A stretch of 64,000 nt of DNA, from the NCBI GenBank assembly GCA_035715725.1, contig DASTKT010000013.1:60899-124898 (forward strand), written 5' to 3'. Of the stretch, positions 32,901 to 43,800 are shown in pieces. A program made the translations under genes and the position numbers. The notes below the pieces were generated by a model that saw nothing but the letters and a program-made list of their open reading frames with translations, made no database searches and was not told where the DNA came from. The first letter of the stretch is position 1, and each line of letters begins with the position of its first letter. The stretch comes from JADGGV01 sp035715725 (GTDB lineage Bacteria; Gemmatimonadota; Gemmatimonadetes; Longimicrobiales; RSA9).

Positions 32901-33129
32901 CGCCCTGCACCGTGTTCAGCGATTCCTCGATCGGCCGCGAGATGTCGCGCTCCATCACCTCCGGCGAGGCGCCCTGCCACGACGTCTGCACGACGACGAC
33001 CGGGTACGTGATGTCCGGGTACTCGTCGATCGCCAGCCGGCGGTAGGCGACGACGCCGAGGACCACCAGCGTCGCCATCATCATGGTCGCGAAGACCGGG
33101 CGCTTGATCGATACGTCCGAGAGGAACAC
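29953..33129 (-). CDS. RND multidrug efflux pump, HAE1 family
   Basis: 1058 residues, full AcrB length and topology: an N-terminal helix after IKRPVFATMMMATLVVLG, two large periplasmic loops and 12 helices. Proton-relay residues are present: adjacent Asp-Asp in LAIGLLIDDAIVV (helix 4) and Lys in GLVTKNGILLVDFANQ (helix 10). Other HAE1 marks are YPDITYPVV, RGNLNVMSMIGVI and TVAMIFGMLPLAF. It expels amphiphilic compounds from the periplasm or inner membrane through the TolC-like channel. It is third in the operon tolC-like, adaptor, pump; 24 bases separate it from the adaptor. Confidence 0.95.
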   Translation of the reverse strand: MFLSDVSIKRPVFATMMMATLVVLGVVAYRRLAIDEYPDITYPVVVVQTSWQGASPEVMERDISRPIEESLNTVQGVKEISSTSREGSSMVRVQLNLGVDVATAQQDVMSKVSAMRRQLPQQIDEPVVRHFDPNDRPIMSVAIQSSSRSLRDLTDLAEQTIKPRVESVEGVGEVDVSGGRDRQIRIQVNPEAMQAYGLGPPQIMAALQRENQEVPAGRVEHDQTQRLVRITGRVLDPKEFANIVVGSRAGVPIRLGDLATVVDGSEDARSAALMDDRRAVSLDILKISGANTVAVADGVQERIAALQQELPADIKLTAVRDDSKRIREAVADVQLTILLGAILTIAVIYLFLNSWRSTVITGLTLPVSIISAFFIMWVFGFTVNTMTLMALSLAIGLLIDDAIVVRENIVRHLEMGKGHHRAAKEGTSEIGLAVLSTSLAVVAVFLPVAFMGGQIGMIFKQFGVTVAFAVLVSLFVSFTLDPMLSSVWPDPEVEHGGSEVKHRGPIRRFTRAFNDWFERVAERYPRWLGWGLQHRGKVMIGALASIVVAFLILPRLGFTWMPDTDGGEFNVSFRVPTGSRLEYTTQKGMEIAAFLRSQPEVEFTYLNVGGGSRGSPNSGQIYVRLADRKHRSRSQTDIQNDLRERLRQIPGVRPAITGTPSIFGGYRQPIVVNVQGPEVTRLKIAADQVLNAMRKVPGVAEPNSSDEGQVPQLDVRIDREQAWAAGLGVQSVASTLQPLFAGQRATRWEDALGYSHDVVVVYPDSLRSTLSDVADLPIPTSTSQNVGATVAPVVPLSQVADVRAGVGPQQIERRALERQISINAGVLPGYSMSEVVGQVTAAIDSLGLPPGYHTVFTGDVQNLEETKGYVLEALILAVIFIYLILASLFGSFLQPLAIMLALPLSFIGVALALLVTRGNLNVMSMIGVIMLMGLVTKNGILLVDFANQQREAGLSRTEALLVAGRIRLRPIIMTTVAMIFGMLPLAFAIGEGADQRAPMARAVIGGLLTSTLLTLFVVPVVYTILDDLAKLPSKLRARRGERGAHHPPVREPEPVAGD

Positions 33130-33153
33130 CCCTACGCTCCTTTCACCCCGCGC

Positions 33154-34365
33154 TCAGTCGCCCGGGCGGCGGCGCCGCCCTGCCGCCGGAGCCGCCGCCG
33201 CCCCGCGCTCGTCCGTGCCCAGGATCTGCACGCGCATCCCGTCGCCGAGCAGCCCCACGTTGCCGACCACGACCCGGTCGCCCTCCTTCAGCCCGTCGCG
33301 CACCTCCACCATCTCGCGCGCCTCGTCCACGGCGCCCAGCACCAGCGGCGCCTCCGCGATCGCGCCGCCGTCGATCTTGTAGACGAACGGATGCCCCGTG
33401 TTCGGCGCCTGCCGCACGGCCGCCGTCGGGATCGCGAGCGCGTTCGGCAGCGTGCGCCGCACCACCCGCCCCGTGGCGAACGTCCCGCCCTTCAGCACGC
33501 CGCCCGGGTTCGGCACGTGCACGTAGACCGTGATCGAGCGCGTGACCGGGTCGATCGTCGGGCTGACGCGCGCCACCTTCCCCTCGAACGGCGTGCCGCC
33601 CGCGTTGAACACCACCGGCTGGCCGGGCACGATCCCGTCCGCCTTGCGCGCCGGGAGCTGCGCCGCCAGCTCCAGCATCTCGTTGCGCACGATCGTGAAG
33701 AGCGACTGGCTGCGCGTGACGTGCTCGCCCGCGTCCGCCTCGCGCTTCTCGATCACGCCCGTGAACGGCGCCACCACCCGCGTGTCCCGCGCGAGCCGGC
33801 TCGCGCTCTGCACCCGCGCCTGCGCCGCCGCCACCCGCGCCTCGGCCGCCACCACCGCCTGCTCCGCCGACTTCAGGTCGCGCTCCGGCACCGCCCCCTG
33901 CTTGAAGAGCTCCCTCGTCTGGTCGCGGTTCCATTCGGCCGTGGCCAGGTCCGTCCGCGCCGAGGCCAGATCCGCCTCGCCGCTCCGCGCCTCGCCCACC
34001 TGGTCGCTCGGATCGAAGCGCGCCAGCACCTCCCCGGCCCGCACCGGCTGGCCTTCGCGCACGTACACGCCCACCAGGTCGCCCTCCAGCCGCGCACGGA
34101 TGTCGGCCCGCTCCAGCGGCAGCAGGCTCCCCGTCACGGCGACGCCCTCCGACAGCGGCCCGCGCTGCACCGCCATCACGTCGGACGCCGAGAGCGTGAC
34201 CGAGCCGGCGCGGCCGCCCGGCCCGCCGGGCCCGCCCTTCCCCGGACCACCCCCCTGAGCCCGCGCGCCCCCCGCGCTGCCATCGGCCTCCGCCGAGCAC
34301 GCCGTGGTGATCGCGAGTGCCACCACCACGGCTGCGCGAAGGACGTGCGTATAGCCGAAACGCAT
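33154..34365 (-). CDS. RND periplasmic adaptor (membrane-fusion) lipoprotein
   Basis: 403 residues. N-terminus: a signal sequence ending in AITTACSAE, a likely lipobox with Cys lipidation, then a Gly-rich linker. The body has the MFP order: lipoyl half (GDLVGVYVREGQPVRAGEVLARFD), helical hairpin, second lipoyl half (DTRVVAPFTGVIEKREADAGEHV), beta-barrel (VSPTIDPVTRSITVYVHVPNP) and membrane-proximal domain (GLKEGDRVVVGNVGLL). It bridges the pump and the channel. The ATG follows the tolC-like stop with no gap, and the pump starts 24 bases after. Confidence 0.93.
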   Translation of the reverse strand: MRFGYTHVLRAAVVVALAITTACSAEADGSAGGARAQGGGPGKGGPGGPGGRAGSVTLSASDVMAVQRGPLSEGVAVTGSLLPLERADIRARLEGDLVGVYVREGQPVRAGEVLARFDPSDQVGEARSGEADLASARTDLATAEWNRDQTRELFKQGAVPERDLKSAEQAVVAAEARVAAAQARVQSASRLARDTRVVAPFTGVIEKREADAGEHVTRSQSLFTIVRNEMLELAAQLPARKADGIVPGQPVVFNAGGTPFEGKVARVSPTIDPVTRSITVYVHVPNPGGVLKGGTFATGRVVRRTLPNALAIPTAAVRQAPNTGHPFVYKIDGGAIAEAPLVLGAVDEAREMVEVRDGLKEGDRVVVGNVGLLGDGMRVQILGTDERGAAAAPAAGRRRRPGD

Positions 34366-35781
34366 CTAATCCCCAGGATTCGTCGTAGGTATCGAGCCGC
34401 CATCGGGGAGCGGCATCGGGCGGCCGAGCGCCCGAGCCAGCCCCGCGGCGGCCAGGTACAGGTCATGGGTGGCGCGGGCCTCGTTGGTCTGCGCCGTCAG
34501 CAGCGCCAGCTGCGCATCCTGCACGTCGAGCTGTGTGCTCAGCCCCCGGTTGAAGCGCAGCGAGGCCAACCGGAACGCCTCCGTGGCCTCCGCCACGTTC
34601 TCGCGCCGCGCACTGAAGGCCGCCTCGGCGCGCCGGAACTCCGCCCGCGCCTGCGCCACCTCCACCGCCACCACCTCCCGCTCCTGCCGGAGCTGCAGGT
34701 CCGCCAGCCGGGCCTGCGCCTGCGCGACGTCGATGTTCCCCTTCGTCCGCAGCCCGTCGAACAGCGGCCAGGAGATGTTTATGCCCATCGAGCGGTCACT
34801 GAACCAGCCGCCGTTCTGCTGCGTGCACGCCCGCCCGGGCGTCGAGCCCGGCGGACACGTGATCTCCTCCAGCCGCCCCGCCGAGAGCGGGTAGCGGGTC
34901 CCGAGCGGATACGCCAGGTAGCCGCTCTGGAAGAAGATCGAGACCTGCGGAAACAGGTCCGCCCTCGCCACCGCCACCGCGTCGTGCCGCGCCCGCGCCG
35001 TCAGCTCCGCCGCCTCCAGCGCGGACCGCTTCACCGGCGCCGACTCGATGTCCTCCGCGGCCTTCGCGACCTCCGCCACCGCCCCCGGCTCGACCGCCGT
35101 CGTCAGCTTCAGCGGTGCGTCCATCGGCAGATTGACCAGCCGCTTCAGCTCGAGCTGCGCCAGCTCGAGGTCGCTGCGCGCCTGGATCACCGCCGGCTCG
35201 AGGTTGGCCTGCTCCACTTTCGCCCGCAGCACGTCGTACTGCGCCGACCGGCCCGCCGCCTGGAACTGCTCGACCTGCTTCAGGCGGTCCGCCGCCAGCG
35301 CCAGGTTGCCTTCCTGGATCCGCAGCAGCCGCTCCGCGAGCAGCGCGTTCAGGTACGAGCGCACCACCGCGAGGGCGACATCCTGCCTGGACTCCAGCTC
35401 GTTCGCCTCCGCCGCGGAGCGCAGCCGCGCGCCTGCGCGCCACCCCGCCACCACGCGGCCCCCCTGGAATACAGTTTGGGAGACGTTCGCGTTGAGATTG
35501 AAGGTATTCGGTTGGTTGAAGATCGAGCCGACGGCCTGCGCCCGCGCGTTCTGGTAGACGTGCTGGTAGGTGTGCGCGAGCCGGAGCTGGGGGAACGCGG
35601 CCGCCCGGGCCACCGTCGCCTGCGCATCCGCCAGCTCCGTCTGCGCCTCCGCCTGCCGCGCCTCGTCGCCCGTGCGGAGCGCCCGCGTCACGGCGTCCGA
35701 CAGCGGCAGCGCCAGCGTATCCGTTCCGGGCGAGGCCTGCGGCAGCGCCTGCGCCAGCACCAGCAGCATCTCGATCAGCAT
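34366..35781 (-). CDS. TolC-family outer-membrane efflux channel
   Basis: 471 residues from ATG 35781 (an in-frame ATG at 35769 is also possible; both give a short hydrophobic signal LLVLAQALPQA). Two repeated helical-hairpin/beta units of the OEP family are seen. The first has ARAAAFPQLRLAHTYQHVY, the second AVARADLFPQVSIFFQSGYL, and long coiled-coil helices follow each, ending LYLAAAGLARALGRP. It is the first gene of the efflux operon, its TAG touching the adaptor's ATG. A periplasmic loop with two Cys (ITCPPGSTPGRACTQQ) is unusual and might hold a disulfide. Confidence 0.93.
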   Translation of the reverse strand: MLIEMLLVLAQALPQASPGTDTLALPLSDAVTRALRTGDEARQAEAQTELADAQATVARAAAFPQLRLAHTYQHVYQNARAQAVGSIFNQPNTFNLNANVSQTVFQGGRVVAGWRAGARLRSAAEANELESRQDVALAVVRSYLNALLAERLLRIQEGNLALAADRLKQVEQFQAAGRSAQYDVLRAKVEQANLEPAVIQARSDLELAQLELKRLVNLPMDAPLKLTTAVEPGAVAEVAKAAEDIESAPVKRSALEAAELTARARHDAVAVARADLFPQVSIFFQSGYLAYPLGTRYPLSAGRLEEITCPPGSTPGRACTQQNGGWFSDRSMGINISWPLFDGLRTKGNIDVAQAQARLADLQLRQEREVVAVEVAQARAEFRRAEAAFSARRENVAEATEAFRLASLRFNRGLSTQLDVQDAQLALLTAQTNEARATHDLYLAAAGLARALGRPMPLPDGGSIPTTNPGD

Positions 35782-36207
35782 CTCGTCACCCGCGGATTAG
35801 TGGACGTCGTCGATCCGCCCGCATCGGACCCGGCGGCAGGATTCTGGGGAGCGCGATGGAGCGCGCGGCGTCGCCCTCGGGCGGTGCGCCGGCTCGCCGG
35901 TGCCGGCGGCCGCCGTCGGCGAACCCGCACCCGGCGACGCCCGGTCCCCACCACCAGCCGGGAGCCGGCGACGCCCGGCCCATCCCACCGCCCGCGCCGG
36001 TGGGGCCGCCGCGAACCCCGTCGCGCCCGCCCCCTCGCCGCCCGGCACCGAAAGACCCCGTTCGAGCGAATCCCGGTAAAATGGGGAGGAAACCCGTTTC
36101 ATTGAAGCCCCCCGGGGCGGGCCGCGCCGCGACGCGTCCCTGGCGCGCGGGCGGCCACGCCCCGATTCTTGCATACCGCGGGCGGCGGAGCGGAGATCCT
36201 GGAGAGA
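35782..36207. other. 426-base divergent intergenic region (efflux operon / glgE operon)
   Basis: No gene is supported. The middle is very GC-rich. On the plus strand TAAAAT (36077-36082) is a good -10 match in an otherwise GC-rich context, but the -35 area (AAGACC, 36052-36057, 19-base spacing) is poor. A transcript from it would have a leader of about 120 bases before glgE. No convincing promoter was found for the efflux operon. The frame of glgE is open up to a TTG at 36169, but no ribosome site supports that start. Confidence 0.5.
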
Positions 36208-38307
36208 GTGGGGAGGCGAGTGGCGGCGACGAGCGCGGGCGGCCCCTCGGGCGAGGGCCGGCGACGGGTCGTGATCGAGGGAATCGATCCCGAGATCGAC
36301 TGCGGGGAGTTCCCGATCAAGCGGACGGTCGGGGAGCGGGTGGTGGTCGAGGCGGACATCTTCACGGACGGCCACGACGAGATCTCGTGCGCGCTGCTGT
36401 GGCGCGCCGAGGACGACGGGGCGTGGTGCCGCGCGCCGCTGACGGCGCTGGTCAACGACCGCTGGCGCGGCGAGTTCGTGGTGACGCGCCTCGGCCGCTG
36501 GCGTTACACGCTGGAAGGCTGGGTCGACCACTTCAAGACGTGGCGCCGCGATCTCGAGAAGCGGATCGACGCCGGGCAGGACGTCGAGACGGAGTTGCTC
36601 GTCGGCGCCGAGATCGTCGATGCGGCCGCCGCGCGGGCCTCGGGAGAGGCGGCGCGGCGGCTCGGCGCGTATGCGCGCCGTCTCCGGGGGCCGGGCGACC
36701 AGCTCGACCGCGCCGGCCACGCGTTGGAGGACGAGCTGGCCCGCCTCACGGCGGCGCACCCGGACCTCCGCTACGCCACCCGCTACGAGCGCGAGCTGGG
36801 CATCGTCGTGGACCCGGAGCGCGCCCGCTTCAGCGCCTGGTACGAGGTCTTCCCCCGCTCCACCTCCGCCGATCCGGCACGCCACGGCACGTTCGCGGAC
36901 CTCGAGCGCCGGCTGCCGTACATCGCCGACATGGGCTTCGACGTGCTCTACCTCCCGCCGGTGCACCCCGTCGGGCGGACGCATCGGAAGGGGAAGAACA
37001 ACGCGCTCGTCGCCGAGCCGGAGGACGTGGGCAGCCCGTGGGCCATCGGCGCGCAGGACGGCGGCCACAAGTCGATCCTGCCGGAGCTCGGCACGCTGGC
37101 GGATTTCCGGCGGCTCGTCGCCGCGGCGGCGGATCAGGGCCTCGACGTCGCGCTGGACATCGCGTTCCAGGCGTCGCCGGACCACCCCTACGTCCGGGAG
37201 CACCCGGCGTGGTTCCGCCACCTGCCGGACGGCGCGATCCGCTACGCGGAGAACCCGCCCAAGAAGTACCAGGACATCTATCCGTTCGACTTCGAGTCGG
37301 AGGACTGGGCGTGGCTCTGGCGGGAGCTGAAGAGCATCTTCGACTTCTGGTACGACCAGGGCGTCCGCGTCTTCCGCGTCGACAACCCGCACACGAAGTC
37401 GTTCCCGTTCTGGGCCTGGGCCGTCCCCGCGCTCAAGGCCGAGCACCCGGACCTGATCCTCCTCTCCGAGGCGTTCACCCGGCCCAAGGTGATGTACCGG
37501 CTGGCCAAGCTCGGCTTCAGCCAGTCCTACACCTACTTCGCCTGGCGCAACGCGAAGCGGGAGATCGAGGAGTACTTCACCGAGCTGACCCGGACGAAGG
37601 TGCGCGAGTTCTTCCGCCCGAACCTCTGGCCGAACACGCCCGACATCCTCACGGAAGCGCTGCAGCACGGCGGCCGCCCGACGTTCATCTCCCGCTTCAT
37701 CCTCGCGGCGACGCTCGGCGCGAGCTACGGCATCTACGGCCCGGCATTCGAGCTGATGGAGCACCGGCCGCGCGAGGCGGGGAGCGAGGAGTACCTCCAC
37801 TCCGAGAAGTACGAGATCCGGCAGTGGAACCTTGCGCGCCCCGACTCGCTAGCACCGCTCATCGCCCGGATCAACCGCATCCGCCGCGAGAACCCGGCCC
37901 TGCAGAGCGACCGGTCGCTGCGCTTCCACCGCGTCGACAACGATCGGCTGGTCTGCTACACGAAGCACAGCATCGGCGGGCAGCCGTTCGAGGCGGTGGG
38001 CGAGGAGGCGGCCGCCGCGTTCGCCCGGCGCAACGGCTTCGGCGGTGCGGAGCTCGGCGGCGGCCTGGCCGGCCCGGGAGACGGCGAGTCCAACCTGATC
38101 CTGGTCGTCGTCAACCTCGACCGCGAGTACACGCACTCCGGGTGGGTCGACCTGCCGCTGCAGGAGCTGGGGATCGACCCCTCGCGCCCGTACCAGCTCG
38201 AGGACCTCCTCGCCGACGCCCGCTACACATGGCACGGGCACTGGAACTACGTGGAGCTGAATCCGCACCTGATGCCGGCCCATATCTTTCGGGTCACGCA
38301 GCCGTGA
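36208..38307 (+). CDS. glgE: Alpha-1,4-glucan:maltose-1-phosphate maltosyltransferase GlgE
   Basis: Transfers maltose from maltose 1-phosphate to a growing alpha-1,4-glucan (GH13 subfamily 3). From the GTG at 36208 the protein has 699 residues, the family's size; GTG 36220 with GGGGAGG before it is an alternative. A beta-sandwich N-domain (VVIEGIDPEIDCGEFPIKRTVGE) precedes the barrel. Family marks: LPPVHPVGRTHRKGKNN, the substrate-phosphate region NPPKKYQDIYPFDFE, nucleophile Asp392 in VFRVDNPHTKS and acid/base Glu421 in LLSEAFTRPKVM, spaced as in characterised GlgE. First gene of a seven-gene operon; the maltokinase that makes its substrate is fused to TreS in the next gene, 10 bases on. Confidence 0.95.
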   Translation: MGRRVAATSAGGPSGEGRRRVVIEGIDPEIDCGEFPIKRTVGERVVVEADIFTDGHDEISCALLWRAEDDGAWCRAPLTALVNDRWRGEFVVTRLGRWRYTLEGWVDHFKTWRRDLEKRIDAGQDVETELLVGAEIVDAAAARASGEAARRLGAYARRLRGPGDQLDRAGHALEDELARLTAAHPDLRYATRYERELGIVVDPERARFSAWYEVFPRSTSADPARHGTFADLERRLPYIADMGFDVLYLPPVHPVGRTHRKGKNNALVAEPEDVGSPWAIGAQDGGHKSILPELGTLADFRRLVAAAADQGLDVALDIAFQASPDHPYVREHPAWFRHLPDGAIRYAENPPKKYQDIYPFDFESEDWAWLWRELKSIFDFWYDQGVRVFRVDNPHTKSFPFWAWAVPALKAEHPDLILLSEAFTRPKVMYRLAKLGFSQSYTYFAWRNAKREIEEYFTELTRTKVREFFRPNLWPNTPDILTEALQHGGRPTFISRFILAATLGASYGIYGPAFELMEHRPREAGSEEYLHSEKYEIRQWNLARPDSLAPLIARINRIRRENPALQSDRSLRFHRVDNDRLVCYTKHSIGGQPFEAVGEEAAAAFARRNGFGGAELGGGLAGPGDGESNLILVVVNLDREYTHSGWVDLPLQELGIDPSRPYQLEDLLADARYTWHGHWNYVELNPHLMPAHIFRVTQP

Positions 38308-38317
38308 AGGAATCACA

Positions 38318-41674
<3,357 letters not shown>

Positions 41675-41676
41675 CC

Positions 41677-43800
41677 ATGGCGAAGACGGAGACCCGGGTC
41701 GCCGGCCTGCCGGAGCTCTCGCGCCTGTACGGCGTGCGCCCCGGCTACCGGGACGCCGCCGGCCGGCCGCGCCGCGCCGGCACCGAGGCGGTGCTCGCGA
41801 TCCTGCGCGCGCTCGGCGCCCCGGTCGAGCGCATGGAGGACGTGCGCGAAGCGCTCCGCGAGCGCCGCCGCGAGATCTGGGGCGAGCTGGCGCCGCCGGT
41901 GCACGTCGCCTGGGAGGGCGAGCGCTCGGCCATCGAGCTGCACCTTCCGGCGGGCCGCGCCGATGGGCGGCTCCGCGGCACGCTGCGTCTCGAGGATGGC
42001 GAAGTGCGGAGCTGGCGCGTGGATCTGGCGGACGCGGCCGTGGTGGCCGAGCGCACGGTGGACGGCGGACGCGTCGTCGCCCGGCGCGTCGAGCTGCCTG
42101 CGCCGCTCCCCCACGGCTATCACCGGCTCTCCCTGGAGTATGCCGGCCACGCCGCCGAGACGCTGGTCATCTCCGCGCCGCGGCACGCGTACGGCGAGGG
42201 CGGCCGCGACTGGGGCGTCTTCCTCCCGCTCTACGCGCTCCGCTCTCGGCGCTCCATCGGGATCGGCGATCTCACCGATCTGGGCGAGCTGGCGCGCTGG
42301 ACCGGCGAGCGGGGCGGCTCCGTCGTCGGCACGCTCCCGCTCTTCTCGACCTTCCTCGGCCAGCCCTTCGAGCCCAGCCCGTACGCGCCCGTCAGCCGCC
42401 TCTTCTGGAACGAGGTGTACGCGGACCCGGAGCGCGCCCCCGAGCTGGAGCGCGCCCCCGCCGCCCGCGAGCTGCTCGCGTCCGGCCGCTTCCGCGCCGA
42501 GGCCCGCCGCCTCGCCGAGGGCGAGCTCGTCGACTACCGCCGGGTCGCCGCGCTCAAGCGGCGCGTCCTCGACGAGCTGGCCCGCGCCGCCGACCCGGAC
42601 GACCCGGCGTTCCGCGCGTACGTCGAGCGGACCCCCCGCCTGCGCGACTACGCCCGCTTCCGCGCCGCGACCCGCCGCTTCCAGAAGCCCTGGACCCAGT
42701 GGCCCGAGCCGCTGCGCGAAGGATGCATCGCCAATGGCGACGTCGCCTCCGACGAGGTGCGCTACCACGAGTACGCGCAGTACCTGATGGACCGGCAGTT
42801 GGGCGAGCTGGCGGGCTCGGACACGCGGGCCGCGGGAGCCGCGCGCGCCGCGCTCTACCTCGACATCCCCGTCGGCGTCAACCGCGACGGCTTCGACGTC
42901 TGGTGCGAGCGCGCCCTCTTCCCCGACGACATCTCCGCCGGCGCCCCGCCCGACCTGTTCTTCACCGGCGGCCAGAACTGGGGCTTCCCTCCGGTCAACC
43001 CCGAGAGGCTGCGCCGCTCGCGCTACCGCTACTTCATCGACTCGCTGCGCGCGGTGATGCCCTTTGCGGGCGTGCTCCGCTTCGACCATGTCATGGCGCT
43101 GCACCGCCTGTTCTGGATCCCGGCGGGCTTCGCGGCGGCCGAAGGCGCCTACGTGCACTATCGCGCCGACGAGCTGTTCGCCATCCTGGCCCTCGAGTCG
43201 CAGCGCCACAGGACGCGCGTGGTGGGCGAGGACCTGGGCACCGTGCCGCGGGAGGTCCGCAGCGAGATGAGCCGGCACAACGTCTCCCGCATGTACGTGC
43301 TGCAGTTCGAGGTGTATCCGGACCGGCGGCCGCCGGTCAAGCGGCCGCCGAGCAACGCCGTCGCCTCGCTGAACACGCACGACCTGGCCATGTTCGCCGC
43401 GTTCCTCGAGGGCGCGGACATCGAGGAGCGCCGCGCGCTGGGGCTCACGGGAGAGGCCGAGGCGCGCGAGGAGGCGCAGGCCCGGCGCGCACAGGTGGCT
43501 GAGCTGGCAAGGTTCTTGACAGCGAAGGGATTTCTCGAAGGGACCGCGACACCGCGGCGCATGCTGGACGCTTCCCTGAAATTCCTCAGCTCGAGCCCGG
43601 CCTGGCTGGTCCTGCTCAACCTCGAGGACCTGCTCGGCGAGACACGTCCCCAGAACCTGCCCGGCACCGGCCAGGAGCGGCCGAACTGGCGCCGGCGCGC
43701 GCGGCTGCCGCTGGAAGAGATCGAACGCGACCCCGAAATCGCCGCCGAGATCGAGTCCGTCGACCGGCTGCGGCGCGAGCAGAGGACCGACCATGGCTGA
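41677..43800 (+). CDS. malQ: 4-alpha-glucanotransferase (amylomaltase)
   Basis: 707 residues starting two bases after the treS stop. GH77 fold: an N-terminal domain of about 190 residues, then YALRSRRSIGIGDLTDL, SPYAPVSRLFWNEVY, VGVNRDGFDVWC, nucleophile Asp in VLRFDHVMALHRLFWIP, acid/base Glu in VVGEDLGTVP, Asp in SLNTHDLAMFA, and the final LLNLEDLLGETRPQNLPGT typical of MalQ. It moves maltodextrin chains between acceptors, releasing glucose, and probably trims or re-lengthens glucans made by GlgE/GlgB. The extended N-domain is longer than in the shortest bacterial forms. It overlaps glgB by eight bases. Confidence 0.95.
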   Translation: MAKTETRVAGLPELSRLYGVRPGYRDAAGRPRRAGTEAVLAILRALGAPVERMEDVREALRERRREIWGELAPPVHVAWEGERSAIELHLPAGRADGRLRGTLRLEDGEVRSWRVDLADAAVVAERTVDGGRVVARRVELPAPLPHGYHRLSLEYAGHAAETLVISAPRHAYGEGGRDWGVFLPLYALRSRRSIGIGDLTDLGELARWTGERGGSVVGTLPLFSTFLGQPFEPSPYAPVSRLFWNEVYADPERAPELERAPAARELLASGRFRAEARRLAEGELVDYRRVAALKRRVLDELARAADPDDPAFRAYVERTPRLRDYARFRAATRRFQKPWTQWPEPLREGCIANGDVASDEVRYHEYAQYLMDRQLGELAGSDTRAAGAARAALYLDIPVGVNRDGFDVWCERALFPDDISAGAPPDLFFTGGQNWGFPPVNPERLRRSRYRYFIDSLRAVMPFAGVLRFDHVMALHRLFWIPAGFAAAEGAYVHYRADELFAILALESQRHRTRVVGEDLGTVPREVRSEMSRHNVSRMYVLQFEVYPDRRPPVKRPPSNAVASLNTHDLAMFAAFLEGADIEERRALGLTGEAEAREEAQARRAQVAELARFLTAKGFLEGTATPRRMLDASLKFLSSSPAWLVLLNLEDLLGETRPQNLPGTGQERPNWRRRARLPLEEIERDPEIAAEIESVDRLRREQRTDHG

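Noticed and set aside
29992..36105. Open frame of 2037 codons on the plus strand across the efflux operon
   Set aside because: Antisense to tolC-like, adaptor and RND genes with conserved residues. The translated sequence is Arg/His/Asp-rich noise.
36169..36207. TTG at 36169 as the start of glgE
   Set aside because: No ribosome site and no family-like sequence before GTG 36208/36220. Length from 36208 fits the family and places Asp392/Glu421 as expected.
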